Source of the DNA: Kolteria novifilia
GTDB lineage: Bacteria; Planctomycetota; Planctomycetia; Kolteriales; Kolteriaceae
Assembly (NCBI GenBank): GCA_007748055.1
Contig: CP036279.1
Span: forward strand, 1,364,001-1,428,000
Reading direction: 5' to 3'
DNA length: 64,000 nucleotides
This document shows positions 18,976-27,886 of the stretch, in pieces. The translations under genes were made by a program, and so were the position numbers. The notes beneath the pieces are model-generated. The model was given only the letters and a program-made list of their open reading frames with translations. It ran no database searches and was not told the DNA's origin. Every line of letters starts with the position of its first letter. The stretch's first letter is position 1.

Positions 18976-20268
18976 TCAACTCAGGACTTCCTTGATGGGG
19001 CTCTTGGCGGGATCGGCAAGCGGAAAATCGCGACCGCCGATCGTGAACGACGAATGCGAGTCGAGACCGACCGCTTGAAGATAGGTGTGGAAGAGTTCGC
19101 CGTGATCGACTTCCCGATCGACCACTTCCATCCCCGTCTCGTTCGTCTTCCCGACGACCGTCCCCGGCGCGATGCCCGCGCCGCCTAGGCAGATCGACCA
19201 GGACTTTCCCCAGTGATCGCGACCGTAGCGGACGTTGATCTTCGGCGTTCGTCCGAACTCCGACATCACCACCACCAGCGTCGACTCGAGCAGACCACGT
19301 TCGTGGAGATCCTGCACGAGGCAAGAGAAGGGCGTGTCGAACTCTCCCAATTGTTCGAGATGGAAGCTGAAGTTCTCGTTGTGCGTGTCGTAGTTGCGAT
19401 GGGTGACTTCGACGAACGGGACGTCGTTCTCGAGCAATCGACGCGCGAGTAGACAGTGTTGCCCGAAGTCATGCTTGCCGTAACGCTCGTGATCACGCTG
19501 TGGTTCGTGGGATAGATCGAACACATCCCGCTTGGCCATCAGCCGCAGCGCCTGATCGTAGCTTTCGGCGTAGATCCCCGTCTCCGCTTTGCCCGAATCG
19601 GTGGCGAATGGGCCGGAGTGGCGGTTGCGGGCGAATCGTTCGTCGGCGCGACGACGAAACTCGCGTCTCGCCAGGTCGGCGGCCTCGGTCAACGTGGCGG
19701 GGCGGCTCGAATTGACCGGCGGCTTCCCGTTGACGCCGATGCTGCCATAGCGTGGGCCGAGGTAGGCGGCGTCACTGCCTCGCCCGCCACTCGGGACGCG
19801 GATGAAGCCTGGCAGTGGGCTTTGGGGGCGTTCCAGGCCGCGAGCGGTCACGGCGCCGAGGTGAGGGAAGTCGAGTCCCGGCATGCGGTCGCGGCCGTGC
19901 CTCATCTGATAGTAGCCCTTGCTGTGATCGTTGTTGTGTGTGTTGAGACCCCGAATCAGGGCGAGCTTGTCCATGTGCTGGGCGGTCTTCGGAAGAAGTT
20001 CTGAAATGTGGATGCCGGGCACCTTGGTCGGAATCGCTCGGAAGGGGCCGCCGGTCTTGGTCATCGGCTTGGGATCCCATGTTTCCAACTGGCTGACGCC
20101 GCCATGCAAGAAGACGACCAGAACGCGTCGGTTTTGCTCCTTCAGGCCACCAAGCACCCGGTTGGCCCCGAGCAGTCCCAAGCCGGCCGTTCCCGCGCCC
20201 AGTAGTCCAAGGAAGTGTCGTCTGGCGATCTCGTGCGCGGCCGATCCGCAGTTCGCTTGTCTCTTCAT
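18976..20268 (-). CDS. DUF1501 protein, third gene of WD40-DUF1553-DUF1501 operon
   Basis: A 430-residue DUF1501 protein, exported by a twin-arginine-like signal (ARRHFLGLLGAGTAGLGLLG). Motifs: VLVVFLHGGVSQLETWDPKP, ISELLPKTAQHMDKLALIRG, VTHRNYDTHNENF, LVVVMSEFGRTPKINVRYG, DHWGKSWSICLGGAGIAPG. The start at 20268 (ATG) is chosen over the GTG six nt upstream. It lies 132 nt downstream of the DUF1549/DUF1553 gene on the same strand and belongs to a different module from the convergent DUF1501 gene at 17586. The function of the family is not established. Confidence 0.87.
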   Translation of the reverse strand: MKRQANCGSAAHEIARRHFLGLLGAGTAGLGLLGANRVLGGLKEQNRRVLVVFLHGGVSQLETWDPKPMTKTGGPFRAIPTKVPGIHISELLPKTAQHMDKLALIRGLNTHNNDHSKGYYQMRHGRDRMPGLDFPHLGAVTARGLERPQSPLPGFIRVPSGGRGSDAAYLGPRYGSIGVNGKPPVNSSRPATLTEAADLARREFRRRADERFARNRHSGPFATDSGKAETGIYAESYDQALRLMAKRDVFDLSHEPQRDHERYGKHDFGQHCLLARRLLENDVPFVEVTHRNYDTHNENFSFHLEQLGEFDTPFSCLVQDLHERGLLESTLVVVMSEFGRTPKINVRYGRDHWGKSWSICLGGAGIAPGTVVGKTNETGMEVVDREVDHGELFHTYLQAVGLDSHSSFTIGGRDFPLADPAKSPIKEVLS

Positions 20269-20400
20269 GAGCACCTATCTCCCGACAACAGGTCGTGGTC
20301 CATGGCCAACCCGCTCCGTACGAGCGGCCTCGGCAACCGAACGCCTCTCGCTCGCCGTCTAGCCGACTGAGGCATCCGAAGCGTTGAACTTGCCGGCGTA

Positions 20401-23265
20401 TCAATGCCGAAAGCGAAACTCCGAAGAAGTCAGCAGGCCCCAACACAACTCTTGGATGGCCGCGCTTCGTTCTTTCTCCGGACGGCTTTCGAGATAGCGG
20501 CCAACGTCCTCGGCCTCGCCCTTGGTCGCGGGACGCGAGAGGACACTCAAGTAGAGTTCCGTCGCCACGTCCTCGCTCCTCTTTTGATTGAGTAACCTCG
20601 CCGTCAAGTTGTCGCCGGTGGGAGCGAGCCAGCTTTGCAGCACGGTGCCGTTGGAGAGAAAGAGCGACTGTTCGGCGGTCGCGAAGAACTGCGACTGAAG
20701 CTGGCCCGGCTCGGCTCCATAGAGGCGAACGAACGTCGAAATCGCGGAGTCCACCGCGTCGGAAGCCGCCTTCTCAAGTTTTCGGTCTCGCTCGTCGCGT
20801 TGGCCCGCTGACGGCTTCTCCGGTGCCGGAGACTCGTTGTCGAGCTTGGTGATCGCGGCCTTGCGTAGCACGTCGTACTGACCGGTCGCGACCAGAATGC
20901 TGGTGGCGAACTGCTCGGGAGTCAAGGGCGTCGAGTCGCAGGCATTGAATCGCCGAACCGACTGGTCTATCACCGCGTTCCAATGAGTCTCCGCGGTCGA
21001 CTGTTGGGAAGCCAGACTCGTTCGCTTCCGGGCGAGCGCGTCTATCTCCTTGGTGACCGAGGCTTCCATCGTGGCGAGCTGTTGCCGTGCTTGCTTCCAG
21101 GCGGCTTCACGCTTCTGCAGTGTCGCCGACGCAGCACGCAAGAGCCTCTCGTGGGCGGCAAGCGCTTTGGTCCGCCGATCGACGTTCGCGGTGAGCTTGG
21201 CGAGCCCAGTCTGAAGTAGAGGGACCGCGTCGGCGAGGTGCTCGAGGTCGCCGTTCTTCTCGCGCACGTGAGCCACTTGATCGATGGCCGCGGCAAGGTC
21301 GTGGTGATGCTTCTTCGCCGCCCGATGCTCCGCCGAGAGTCGATCGTGTTGCTTCCGCAGCTTCTCCACCTCGGCTTGGCTTTCGTGACGTTTCGCCTCA
21401 AGCGGGTTCAGCGACGTTCGTACGGCGGTCATCGCGGCCTCTTGCTTGACGATCCGCGCTTCGCTCGCGGCGATCGCGCGTTGGCTTGCGACGATCTCAC
21501 CGCGAGCTTGCTCGAAGTCGACAACCGCTTGAAGAAGACGCACTTCGCGTTGAGCGTTGGTGGACTTGGTCCACCATTCGGCGGCTTTCTCGCGTGCCTC
21601 GAGCAACTTGGCTCGCTCTGCGCGAATGGCCGCTTCGAGAGGCTTGCGCGCCGCGATGGCTTTGTCGGCCTCTTGCGTGTGAGCACGAAGGGTCGATTCC
21701 GCGGTCTCCGCCGCGGCTTGCTCCTTGTCCCGAGCCTTCTTAATCTCCTCCAGGCGCTTGCCGAAGTCCGCGGCTTTCTTCTGGAGGGTGGAGAGGGCTG
21801 CCGAAAGCTCCGGATCCTTGATCGCTTCGGAAGCGGCCTTGGTCGTGGTCACGGCATCCTGGATGAGCTTGACCTTCGTCTCTTGTCCGTCGAACTCCTT
21901 CTTGCGTGAGGCCACTTTGGCATTGGCCGCGTCGCGCTTCTTGAGCGAGTCGGCCGCTTGATTGAGCTTCTCGAGCTCCGACTTGCGAAGTGGCTCCGCG
22001 GCGGCGAGGGCTTCGTCGAGCTTGTCGACCAGCGCCGCGAGGCCAGCGTCCGCTTGCTCGGCCTTTTCCGATAGTTCCTTCGCCCGTCGCTTCGCCGCTT
22101 CGAGTTCGTTGGCGATCAACGACGGATTTGGCTGCGCCGTCGGGATCTGAAACGATCGTTGATAGACGCGGGACTTGGCGAGCTCGCCCAGAAACCCCTT
22201 GATGTCATAGCCCGAGTTCGCGAACTCAGCACCGATCAACTCGAGTAGCTTGGGATAACATGCGGGGTTCCGGGAATGATGCAGGTCGACCGGATCGACG
22301 AGCCCACGTCCGAAGAGCATCGCCCAGAGGCGATTGGCGGCGGTGCGATTGAACTCCGTGGAGGGGCCGGCGGTGAGGGACTCCGCCAACTGACTGAGTC
22401 GACTGACCTGTGGGATCGGGCGAACGTTCTTCGCGGGCTCGACCCGGTAGCGGTCTTGCGGTCGTCGCGAGGTCTCGGCGCTCTCGGAGCCTCCCGGGAA
22501 GCGTGGACCCGACCGTCCCGTGCGATCGGTGAAGACGGAGCGAAAGTCCGATTCGCCCGTTGCCCGTTCCGCGATCACGGCCGGTTTTTTTCGGTTCGGT
22601 CGAAACAGGCTCGCCCGGACGAAATAGGCGTGGAGACCGTAATAGTCGGATTGGTGATAGTCATCGACAAGCGGATGGTTGTGGCACTGGGCACACTGGA
22701 GGTCGACACCGAAGAAGATGCGTCCGACGTCGCGCGTGAGCGCATGAGGTTCGACGTCCCGCTCCAAGTAGAACGCGGCCGCGGCGCGCGTTTTCTCGTC
22801 GGTGCCATCGGCGGCGAGGATCGTTCGCACGATGTCGAGGTAGCTCCGATCGTCACGCAGTGACTCGAGGAGGAAAGAGCGAAAGTCCTTCGACTTCACG
22901 TGTTTTCCACCTCGTCGCTCCATCAGCAACAAGTCGAGCTGCACCGCGAGATGCCGGTCGCACTCGGGACTGTCGAGCAAACGATCGACCAGTCGCTCCC
23001 GCTTGTCGGCGGCGGGATCGCTCAGAAACTCCTTCGTTTCCTCGAGCGTGGGGATTCGGCCGAGAAGATCGAGGTAGACGCGGCGGGCGAACGTCGGGTC
23101 GTCACATCGTTCCGCGACCGGGCCGATCCGTCTCGATTCGACAAGTCGATCGATGCGTTCGCGCAGGGAGTGAGTTTTGTCGGCGCGCGACGATGACGAA
23201 ACTAGCGTGGTGCTTGTCGCACAACACGTCACGATCATCCAGAGAAAGCGGCTTCGACCATTCAT
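20401..23265 (-). CDS. DUF1549/DUF1553 protein with large coiled-coil insertion
   Basis: A 954-residue exported protein. After a signal-like N-terminus comes DUF1549 without the usual PSCyt1 cytochrome domain: RRVYLDLLGRIPTLEETKEF near 61, the single heme-like motif CAQCHNHPLVDDYHQSDYYG near 191, and the start of DUF1553 (FNRTAANRLWAMLFGRGLVD, KSRVYQRSFQIP near 365-375). About 385 residues (385-770) of charged, Ala/Lys/Glu-rich coiled coil follow before the DUF1553 end returns (PLTPEQFATSILVATG near 780, LYLSVLSRPATKGE, LLTSSEFRFRH). The coiled coil therefore splits DUF1553, perhaps forming a rod or oligomerisation arm. It sits between the WD40 and DUF1501 genes in one operon. Confidence 0.85.
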   Translation of the reverse strand: MNGRSRFLWMIVTCCATSTTLVSSSSRADKTHSLRERIDRLVESRRIGPVAERCDDPTFARRVYLDLLGRIPTLEETKEFLSDPAADKRERLVDRLLDSPECDRHLAVQLDLLLMERRGGKHVKSKDFRSFLLESLRDDRSYLDIVRTILAADGTDEKTRAAAAFYLERDVEPHALTRDVGRIFFGVDLQCAQCHNHPLVDDYHQSDYYGLHAYFVRASLFRPNRKKPAVIAERATGESDFRSVFTDRTGRSGPRFPGGSESAETSRRPQDRYRVEPAKNVRPIPQVSRLSQLAESLTAGPSTEFNRTAANRLWAMLFGRGLVDPVDLHHSRNPACYPKLLELIGAEFANSGYDIKGFLGELAKSRVYQRSFQIPTAQPNPSLIANELEAAKRRAKELSEKAEQADAGLAALVDKLDEALAAAEPLRKSELEKLNQAADSLKKRDAANAKVASRKKEFDGQETKVKLIQDAVTTTKAASEAIKDPELSAALSTLQKKAADFGKRLEEIKKARDKEQAAAETAESTLRAHTQEADKAIAARKPLEAAIRAERAKLLEAREKAAEWWTKSTNAQREVRLLQAVVDFEQARGEIVASQRAIAASEARIVKQEAAMTAVRTSLNPLEAKRHESQAEVEKLRKQHDRLSAEHRAAKKHHHDLAAAIDQVAHVREKNGDLEHLADAVPLLQTGLAKLTANVDRRTKALAAHERLLRAASATLQKREAAWKQARQQLATMEASVTKEIDALARKRTSLASQQSTAETHWNAVIDQSVRRFNACDSTPLTPEQFATSILVATGQYDVLRKAAITKLDNESPAPEKPSAGQRDERDRKLEKAASDAVDSAISTFVRLYGAEPGQLQSQFFATAEQSLFLSNGTVLQSWLAPTGDNLTARLLNQKRSEDVATELYLSVLSRPATKGEAEDVGRYLESRPEKERSAAIQELCWGLLTSSEFRFRH

Positions 23266-23421
23266 GGTGGGCCTTCCTAGAGCGAATGAGGGATTCGCGA
23301 GCGGGAGGGCGGGGTAACCGGCAGGCTGAACACAAGGCTATGCGGACGGCGAAGACCCGTCAATTGATTTCTCGATGCATCTTGCGGCGCCGAGGGTTCT
23401 TTTCTGACGCGGAAGACGCAA

Positions 23422-24435
23422 TCAGTTGGCTTTGGCTTCCATTAGGCAGAGACGGAGCTTGCTGTCGGAACAGGCGACCGCGAGGCGCTTACCATCTGGG
23501 TGCAGATCGAGATCTCGGGCATTCTGGGGAAGTTTGACCTGATGCGTCGAGTCGGTTTGACCCGGCTTCCAGAAGACCAGCGAGCCGCCGCTACCACCGT
23601 GGGCCGCGATGATCGGACCATCGGGATGCAGGACGGTTCGCCAAGCGACTCCCTGCAGCTTTGGTTTCGTCAGGTACTCGTTGAGTTGCTTGCCATCATC
23701 CCAGTTGAACTCGACGACTGAGGGATTCCCAACCCCGGCGAAGGCATTGGTGACCTTGGTGATCCCGCTCCCAAAGAGTTTCGAGCCACTCGCATCGAAG
23801 AGGAGATCCCGAAAACCGCCGATCTGTGCTCGGAAGGTCTTGTCGTACTTGCTCAACGATTCCGCAGTCCAAGAACGCTTCGGGCGAAGCGCCTTGAGAT
23901 CCCATTCGATCAGTTGGCCCTTCAGGTCGCCGGTCACCAGCGATGTTCCACCGGGGTGGAAGGCGACGTTGTAGATGTGGCTTTCGTGGCCAATCGACTT
24001 GTCCTCGACGACGGTGGTTCCCTCGAACTCGTGGATCGGGGCGCCATCGGCCACCTTCCAGAGCCTGATCGCGCGGTCGTTGCCCACCGAGGCCAGCCGG
24101 GCGCCGTCGGGAGAAATCGCAATCGCACGAATCCATCCTTCGTGCGCATCGATGGTCCGGATCGGTTTCGGGGATGCGGCGGGGTCGGGCCACCACATCA
24201 GTCGGCCGTCGTAGCCGCCGGTGATGAGGGGACCGTCCTTTCCCGCGAAGGCGAGGGCGCGGACCCACGCCTCGGTGTTGAGCGACACTTTGCGGTCCGC
24301 GTTCGCGTTCCAACGATGGACGTGGAAGTCTTCCGCCCCGAAAACGACTTCCTCCCCCGATGGAGAGAACCGGCAACTGATCAGCGGGCTATCGTGGGCA
24401 TGTTCGGCTTCGACATGCGTCTTCTGGATGTCCAT
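23422..24435 (-). CDS. WD40-repeat protein
   Basis: A beta-propeller protein of about 337 residues with six or seven WD40 blades: ISCRFSPSGEEVVFGAEDFHVHRW, AWVRALAFAGKDGPLITGGY, WIRAIAISPDGARLASVGND, HIYNVAFHPGGTSLVTGDLK, and DLDLHPDGKRLAVACSDSKL near the end. It has no clear signal peptide in the chosen reading (start ATG at 24435, MDIQKTHVEAEHAHDSP); an in-frame start upstream at 24498 is possible. It is the first gene of the operon with the DUF1553 and DUF1501 genes, 156 nt apart. WD40 genes are frequent neighbours of such pairs in planctomycetes and may provide a binding scaffold; the partner is unknown. Confidence 0.85.
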   Translation of the reverse strand: MDIQKTHVEAEHAHDSPLISCRFSPSGEEVVFGAEDFHVHRWNANADRKVSLNTEAWVRALAFAGKDGPLITGGYDGRLMWWPDPAASPKPIRTIDAHEGWIRAIAISPDGARLASVGNDRAIRLWKVADGAPIHEFEGTTVVEDKSIGHESHIYNVAFHPGGTSLVTGDLKGQLIEWDLKALRPKRSWTAESLSKYDKTFRAQIGGFRDLLFDASGSKLFGSGITKVTNAFAGVGNPSVVEFNWDDGKQLNEYLTKPKLQGVAWRTVLHPDGPIIAAHGGSGGSLVFWKPGQTDSTHQVKLPQNARDLDLHPDGKRLAVACSDSKLRLCLMEAKAN

Positions 24436-24652
24436 GGTCACCTCCATTTCTCGTGACATCACCCTATCTGGCCACATCGAGGGACGTTCCGCAAGCAATT
24501 CGTCGCGACGGGGAGGAGGTTGGTGGCATCTGGACGACTAGGCGAGACTCGCGGTGGCCGGTCGGAGAGTTCCGGCGCGGCGGAGTGTGTCGACGACAAA
24601 TGGGCGGGCCTTGGACGATGATGCTTGCCAGCCGTCGTCACGCGAGCGTCGG

Positions 24653-25099
24653 CTATTCTCTTTTCGAACGCGCGAGTGTCGAGTCAATGTCGATGTCGAA
24701 CGTCGATTCGCCTTGAGGGACCTGAACCTCGAGTCCACTCGTTCCGACATCCTGGTACTTCCTGGGAATGGGCACCTCAAGTGGCGTCGAGGTCGCATCC
24801 GGAGCCGTGTCGGAGAAGGGATCGGGGCCGGGAGGAGGAACGAGGGCCACCATGAAGTGACCCGGTTGACAGCGGACGCGATAGGTGCCGTCAGGTTGGA
24901 GCTCGGCGGCCGAGGTGCGGCGACCATCTTCGGACATCATCAGCACCGACCCCGCGGGAACCGGCTCGCCATCGATGGTGACCCGCCCCGAGACTTGGCA
25001 GACGCGACCGTCCCCTTCGCATCCGGTGAGGTTGAAGGAAACAGCCAGGAGGAGAGCATACGCTCGATGCGGACCGAAACGAGAGTTGATTGCACCCAT
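24653..25099 (-). CDS. small carboxypeptidase-regulatory-like lipoprotein
   Basis: Predicted 148-residue lipoprotein. The signal peptide ends in the lipobox FNLTGCEG, and the mature part is one compact beta domain (VSGRVTIDGEPVPAGSVLM, GTYRVRCQPGHFMVAL) of the transthyretin/carboxypeptidase-regulatory type common next to DUF1559 genes in planctomycetes. It is 193 nt downstream of a DUF1559 gene on the same strand, the standard pairing. The start at 25099 has GGAG about 10 nt upstream. Its job is not known; a surface-anchored binding or assembly role is inferred only from the lipobox and fold. Confidence 0.75.
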   Translation of the reverse strand: MGAINSRFGPHRAYALLLAVSFNLTGCEGDGRVCQVSGRVTIDGEPVPAGSVLMMSEDGRRTSAAELQPDGTYRVRCQPGHFMVALVPPPGPDPFSDTAPDATSTPLEVPIPRKYQDVGTSGLEVQVPQGESTFDIDIDSTLARSKRE

Positions 25100-25292
25100 G
25101 ACGAACGGTCACTCCAGAATGAAACGTTGTGGATTTGGTGTTCGTTGAATGGAAACACGTGATGTGGTTGTCGCGATCGACTCGAATGCTCCACCCACCG
25201 AGCGGACTCGAGCGCGAGATGTCTCCTCGACCTCGAGCCCGTCGCGGCGGGCTAGCGGGTGACCATCAGCACGACGGCCTGCCCGATGGCGG

Positions 25293-26291
25293 CTATTCGG
25301 TGATTTGATTGTCGTCCCGTATCGCGCGGTTGCGCAGGACCTGCATCTCCATCGAGTCGGAGAGGAACTCGACACTGCCGTCCGCGTTGAGGGCGTTGAC
25401 GCCTCCCGTGTGCTCGGAGTGAAGGGTATTGTTGGTGCCGTCCCGATGATTGCCGCCGGAGCCGGTCAGTTCGGTGTTCATGCCGATGGGATAGCGGATC
25501 GTCGTGATGTTGCGGCTATAGGCATTGGAGTTCCAGCGGTAGGAACCCGTACTCGTGTTCGGAATGGGGACCGTCGGACCGCAGCCCGCCCATACGCCCC
25601 ACTCGGAGCTTCCACGGATATCGGTCTTGGTGCCGCCCGCGGTGTATCCCCAAGCGGAGTTCTCGCCGACCAGGATCGTCTTGGACGAGCCGTCGGTCAC
25701 GTCACTCAGACGGATTCCCTTGAAGGGGACAAACGTTCCGTTGGCGCATGAGTAACCCTGGCTGCCGGAGACGCAGCGACCTTGCCCGGTCGGGTCGGTC
25801 GAACTGGTCGCCGAGGTCGTGGCCCCCGCGATACCGACGTAGGAAGCGGAGGTGAAGACATAGCCGGTATCGCTGACTCGTGACGCCAATCGATCGACGG
25901 TGGAGGAGGGGCACCAAAGAAAGGAGGGGGAGTAGCCGTCCATGAGGACGCCGTTGGGGCCATCGGGCAGTCCCGATCCGGGGGCCCACGACGCGCTGCC
26001 CACGTTGTTCCAGTCGAGTCTCTCGGCGATTCCTTGTTGTTCCACCTCGGTAAGAAGCGCGAGCGCCCAGGAGTGCTTGAACTGTCCAATGGTCCCGATC
26101 GGGAGCATGCCGTTGGTCGCGTGGTAGTTGTGGACCGCCACGCCGATCTGCTTGAGGTTGTTGGTGCACTGCATCCGCCGGGCCGCCTCCCGAGCTTGTT
26201 GCACGGCGGGCAACAAGAGGCCGATCAAGACGCCGATGATCGCGATGACGACCAGCAGCTCGACGAGCGTAAAACCGCGATTGCGATTCAT
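25293..26291 (-). CDS. DUF1559 pilin-like protein
   Basis: A 332-residue DUF1559 protein with a type IV prepilin-like N-terminus: [18 protein letters not shown], with cleavage expected after the Gly before FTLVE, then a hydrophobic helix ending [17 protein letters not shown]. The C-terminus carries the H-X9-DG motif ([17 protein letters not shown]). Ser/Thr/Gly-rich beta segments fill the middle. The start is placed at the ATG at 26291; a longer reading from 26384 would put a non-homologous tail before the prepilin signal. It is followed by the small lipoprotein gene. The family is heavily expanded in planctomycetes and the proteins are thought to be surface-exposed; the exact role is unknown. 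Confidence 0.88.
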   Translation of the reverse strand: MNRNRGFTLVELLVVIAIIGVLIGLLLPAVQQAREAARRMQCTNNLKQIGVAVHNYHATNGMLPIGTIGQFKHSWALALLTEVEQQGIAERLDWNNVGSASWAPGSGLPDGPNGVLMDGYSPSFLWCPSSTVDRLASRVSDTGYVFTSASYVGIAGATTSATSSTDPTGQGRCVSGSQGYSCANGTFVPFKGIRLSDVTDGSSKTILVGENSAWGYTAGGTKTDIRGSSEWGVWAGCGPTVPIPNTSTGSYRWNSNAYSRNITTIRYPIGMNTELTGSGGNHRDGTNNTLHSEHTGGVNALNADGSVEFLSDSMEMQVLRNRAIRDDNQITE

Positions 26292-26411
26292 GGGTACTTC
26301 CTTCAACAAGGACAAAGACATGCTCAGCGATGTGATCCCGACTTCGACAATGAACAATCGCACCAAGGTGAATGGATGGAACACGAGGTCCCGGAAACAG
26401 ACCTCCAGGGA

Positions 26412-27860
26412 CTAGGAGATGATCTCCTCGATCGGCTTTCCGTGGTCGATCTCCAGACGCTTGCGACTCGGCAGTTCGAGCTTGCGCGAGTCGAGCCCAA
26501 GTTGATGGAGGATCGTCGCGTGAATGTCGGTCACGTAGTGCCGATTCTCGACGGCGTGGAATCCGATCTCGTCGGTGGCGCCATGAACGACGCCGCGTTT
26601 GAGTCCGCCCCCGGCCATCCACACCGTGAAGCCGTAGATGTGGTGATCCCGTCCATCGGCCCCTTGGGAACCGGGGGTTCGACCGAACTCGGTGGCGAAG
26701 ACGACCAAGGTCTCCTCGAGGAGTCCGCGCCGCTCGAGATCCTCGAGCAAGCCGGCGATCGGCTTGTCCACCGCGAGGGCGTTGGCGGTGTGGTTTTTCT
26801 TGAGTCCCGAATGGGCGTCCCACTTGCCGGCCCCGCCGCCGCCATGTTGAATCTGGACGAAGCGAACGCCCTTCTCAATGAATCGCCGAGTGGCCAGCAA
26901 CTGCATCCCGAACTCGCGGGTCTCCTCGCGCTCGAGTCCGTAGAGCGACTTGGTTTCCTCGGATTCGTTGGTGAAGTTAATGACCTCGGGGACCGAGGTC
27001 TGCATGCGGAAGGCGAGTTCGTAGGACGAGATCCGCGCCTCGAGACTGGCGTCCTCGGGATAGTCCTGTGCTCGGAGTCCGTTCAGATCATCGAGCAGCC
27101 CCTTGCCGATCCGTTGCTCCTCCATGGAGAAGGATCCCTGGGGCTTGCTGTAGTCGAGGGGATTGTCGGGGTTGACCCGGAGCGGCACCGCGTCGTGGGC
27201 GGGGCCAAGATAGCGCCCGTCGCGATTGTTCCAGTACTCCCGTTTGCCCATCGAGATGAACTGCGGCAGGTTGTCGTTGAGCGAGCCGAGTCCGTAGTGG
27301 ACCCAGGCGCCAAGGGTCGGAAAGTAGCCGTCGTTGAGGTGTCGCCCGGAGTGAAACTGCGTCTGGGCGAAGTGATTGCTGTCGGTCGTCCACATCGAAC
27401 GGACGATGGCGAGCTTGTCGATGTGGTGGGCGATGTTGGGAAACCAGTCGCTCACCTCGATCCCGCTTTGACCGTGTCGCTTGAAGCCGACTTGTAGCGG
27501 GTAGAGCTTATTACGCTGGAGGCCGTTGCCGTCGGCGGCGACCAGACGCTCGATCGCGAGTTTTTCGGGATCCTGGGTATGGGCGAAAGGGCTCTCCGCG
27601 ATCGTCTTGCCACCGTACTTGGTCAGCATCGGCTTGGGGTCGAAGCTTTCCATGTGACTGACGCCGCCATTCATGAAGAGCCAGATGACGCTCTTGGCCT
27701 TCGCGGGGAAGTGCGGTTCCCCAGTGGGGGGCGACCACATGCCGGTGCTCGCGTAGCCGTCGCGGTGCAGCATCGCTCCGAGCGCGAGTCCGGCGAATCC
27801 CATCCCCGCGTTCTCCAGAAACGCGCGGCGGCTTGCGCTACTCGGGTTACGCCTATCCAT
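26412..27860 (-). CDS. DUF1501 protein, partner of the coiled-coil DUF1553 gene
   Basis: A 482-residue DUF1501 protein. The N-terminus [20 protein letters not shown] is a Tat-type signal. Motifs: [99 protein letters not shown]. It ends with EIIS. The start at 27860 is preferred to an upstream in-frame ATG at 27890 that overlaps the previous stop. It lies 26 nt downstream of the DUF1549/DUF1553 gene, so the two are surely co-transcribed. Enzymatic activity is not established. Confidence 0.88.
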   Translation of the reverse strand: MDRRNPSSASRRAFLENAGMGFAGLALGAMLHRDGYASTGMWSPPTGEPHFPAKAKSVIWLFMNGGVSHMESFDPKPMLTKYGGKTIAESPFAHTQDPEKLAIERLVAADGNGLQRNKLYPLQVGFKRHGQSGIEVSDWFPNIAHHIDKLAIVRSMWTTDSNHFAQTQFHSGRHLNDGYFPTLGAWVHYGLGSLNDNLPQFISMGKREYWNNRDGRYLGPAHDAVPLRVNPDNPLDYSKPQGSFSMEEQRIGKGLLDDLNGLRAQDYPEDASLEARISSYELAFRMQTSVPEVINFTNESEETKSLYGLEREETREFGMQLLATRRFIEKGVRFVQIQHGGGGAGKWDAHSGLKKNHTANALAVDKPIAGLLEDLERRGLLEETLVVFATEFGRTPGSQGADGRDHHIYGFTVWMAGGGLKRGVVHGATDEIGFHAVENRHYVTDIHATILHQLGLDSRKLELPSRKRLEIDHGKPIEEIIS

Positions 27861-27886
27861 GGTGGCAGTACCTCTCTTACGCTCGA

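Noticed and set aside
26034-27497. Long plus-strand open frame opposite the DUF1559 and DUF1501 genes
   Set aside because: No family features, and the minus-strand genes have clear motifs; it is an antisense shadow.
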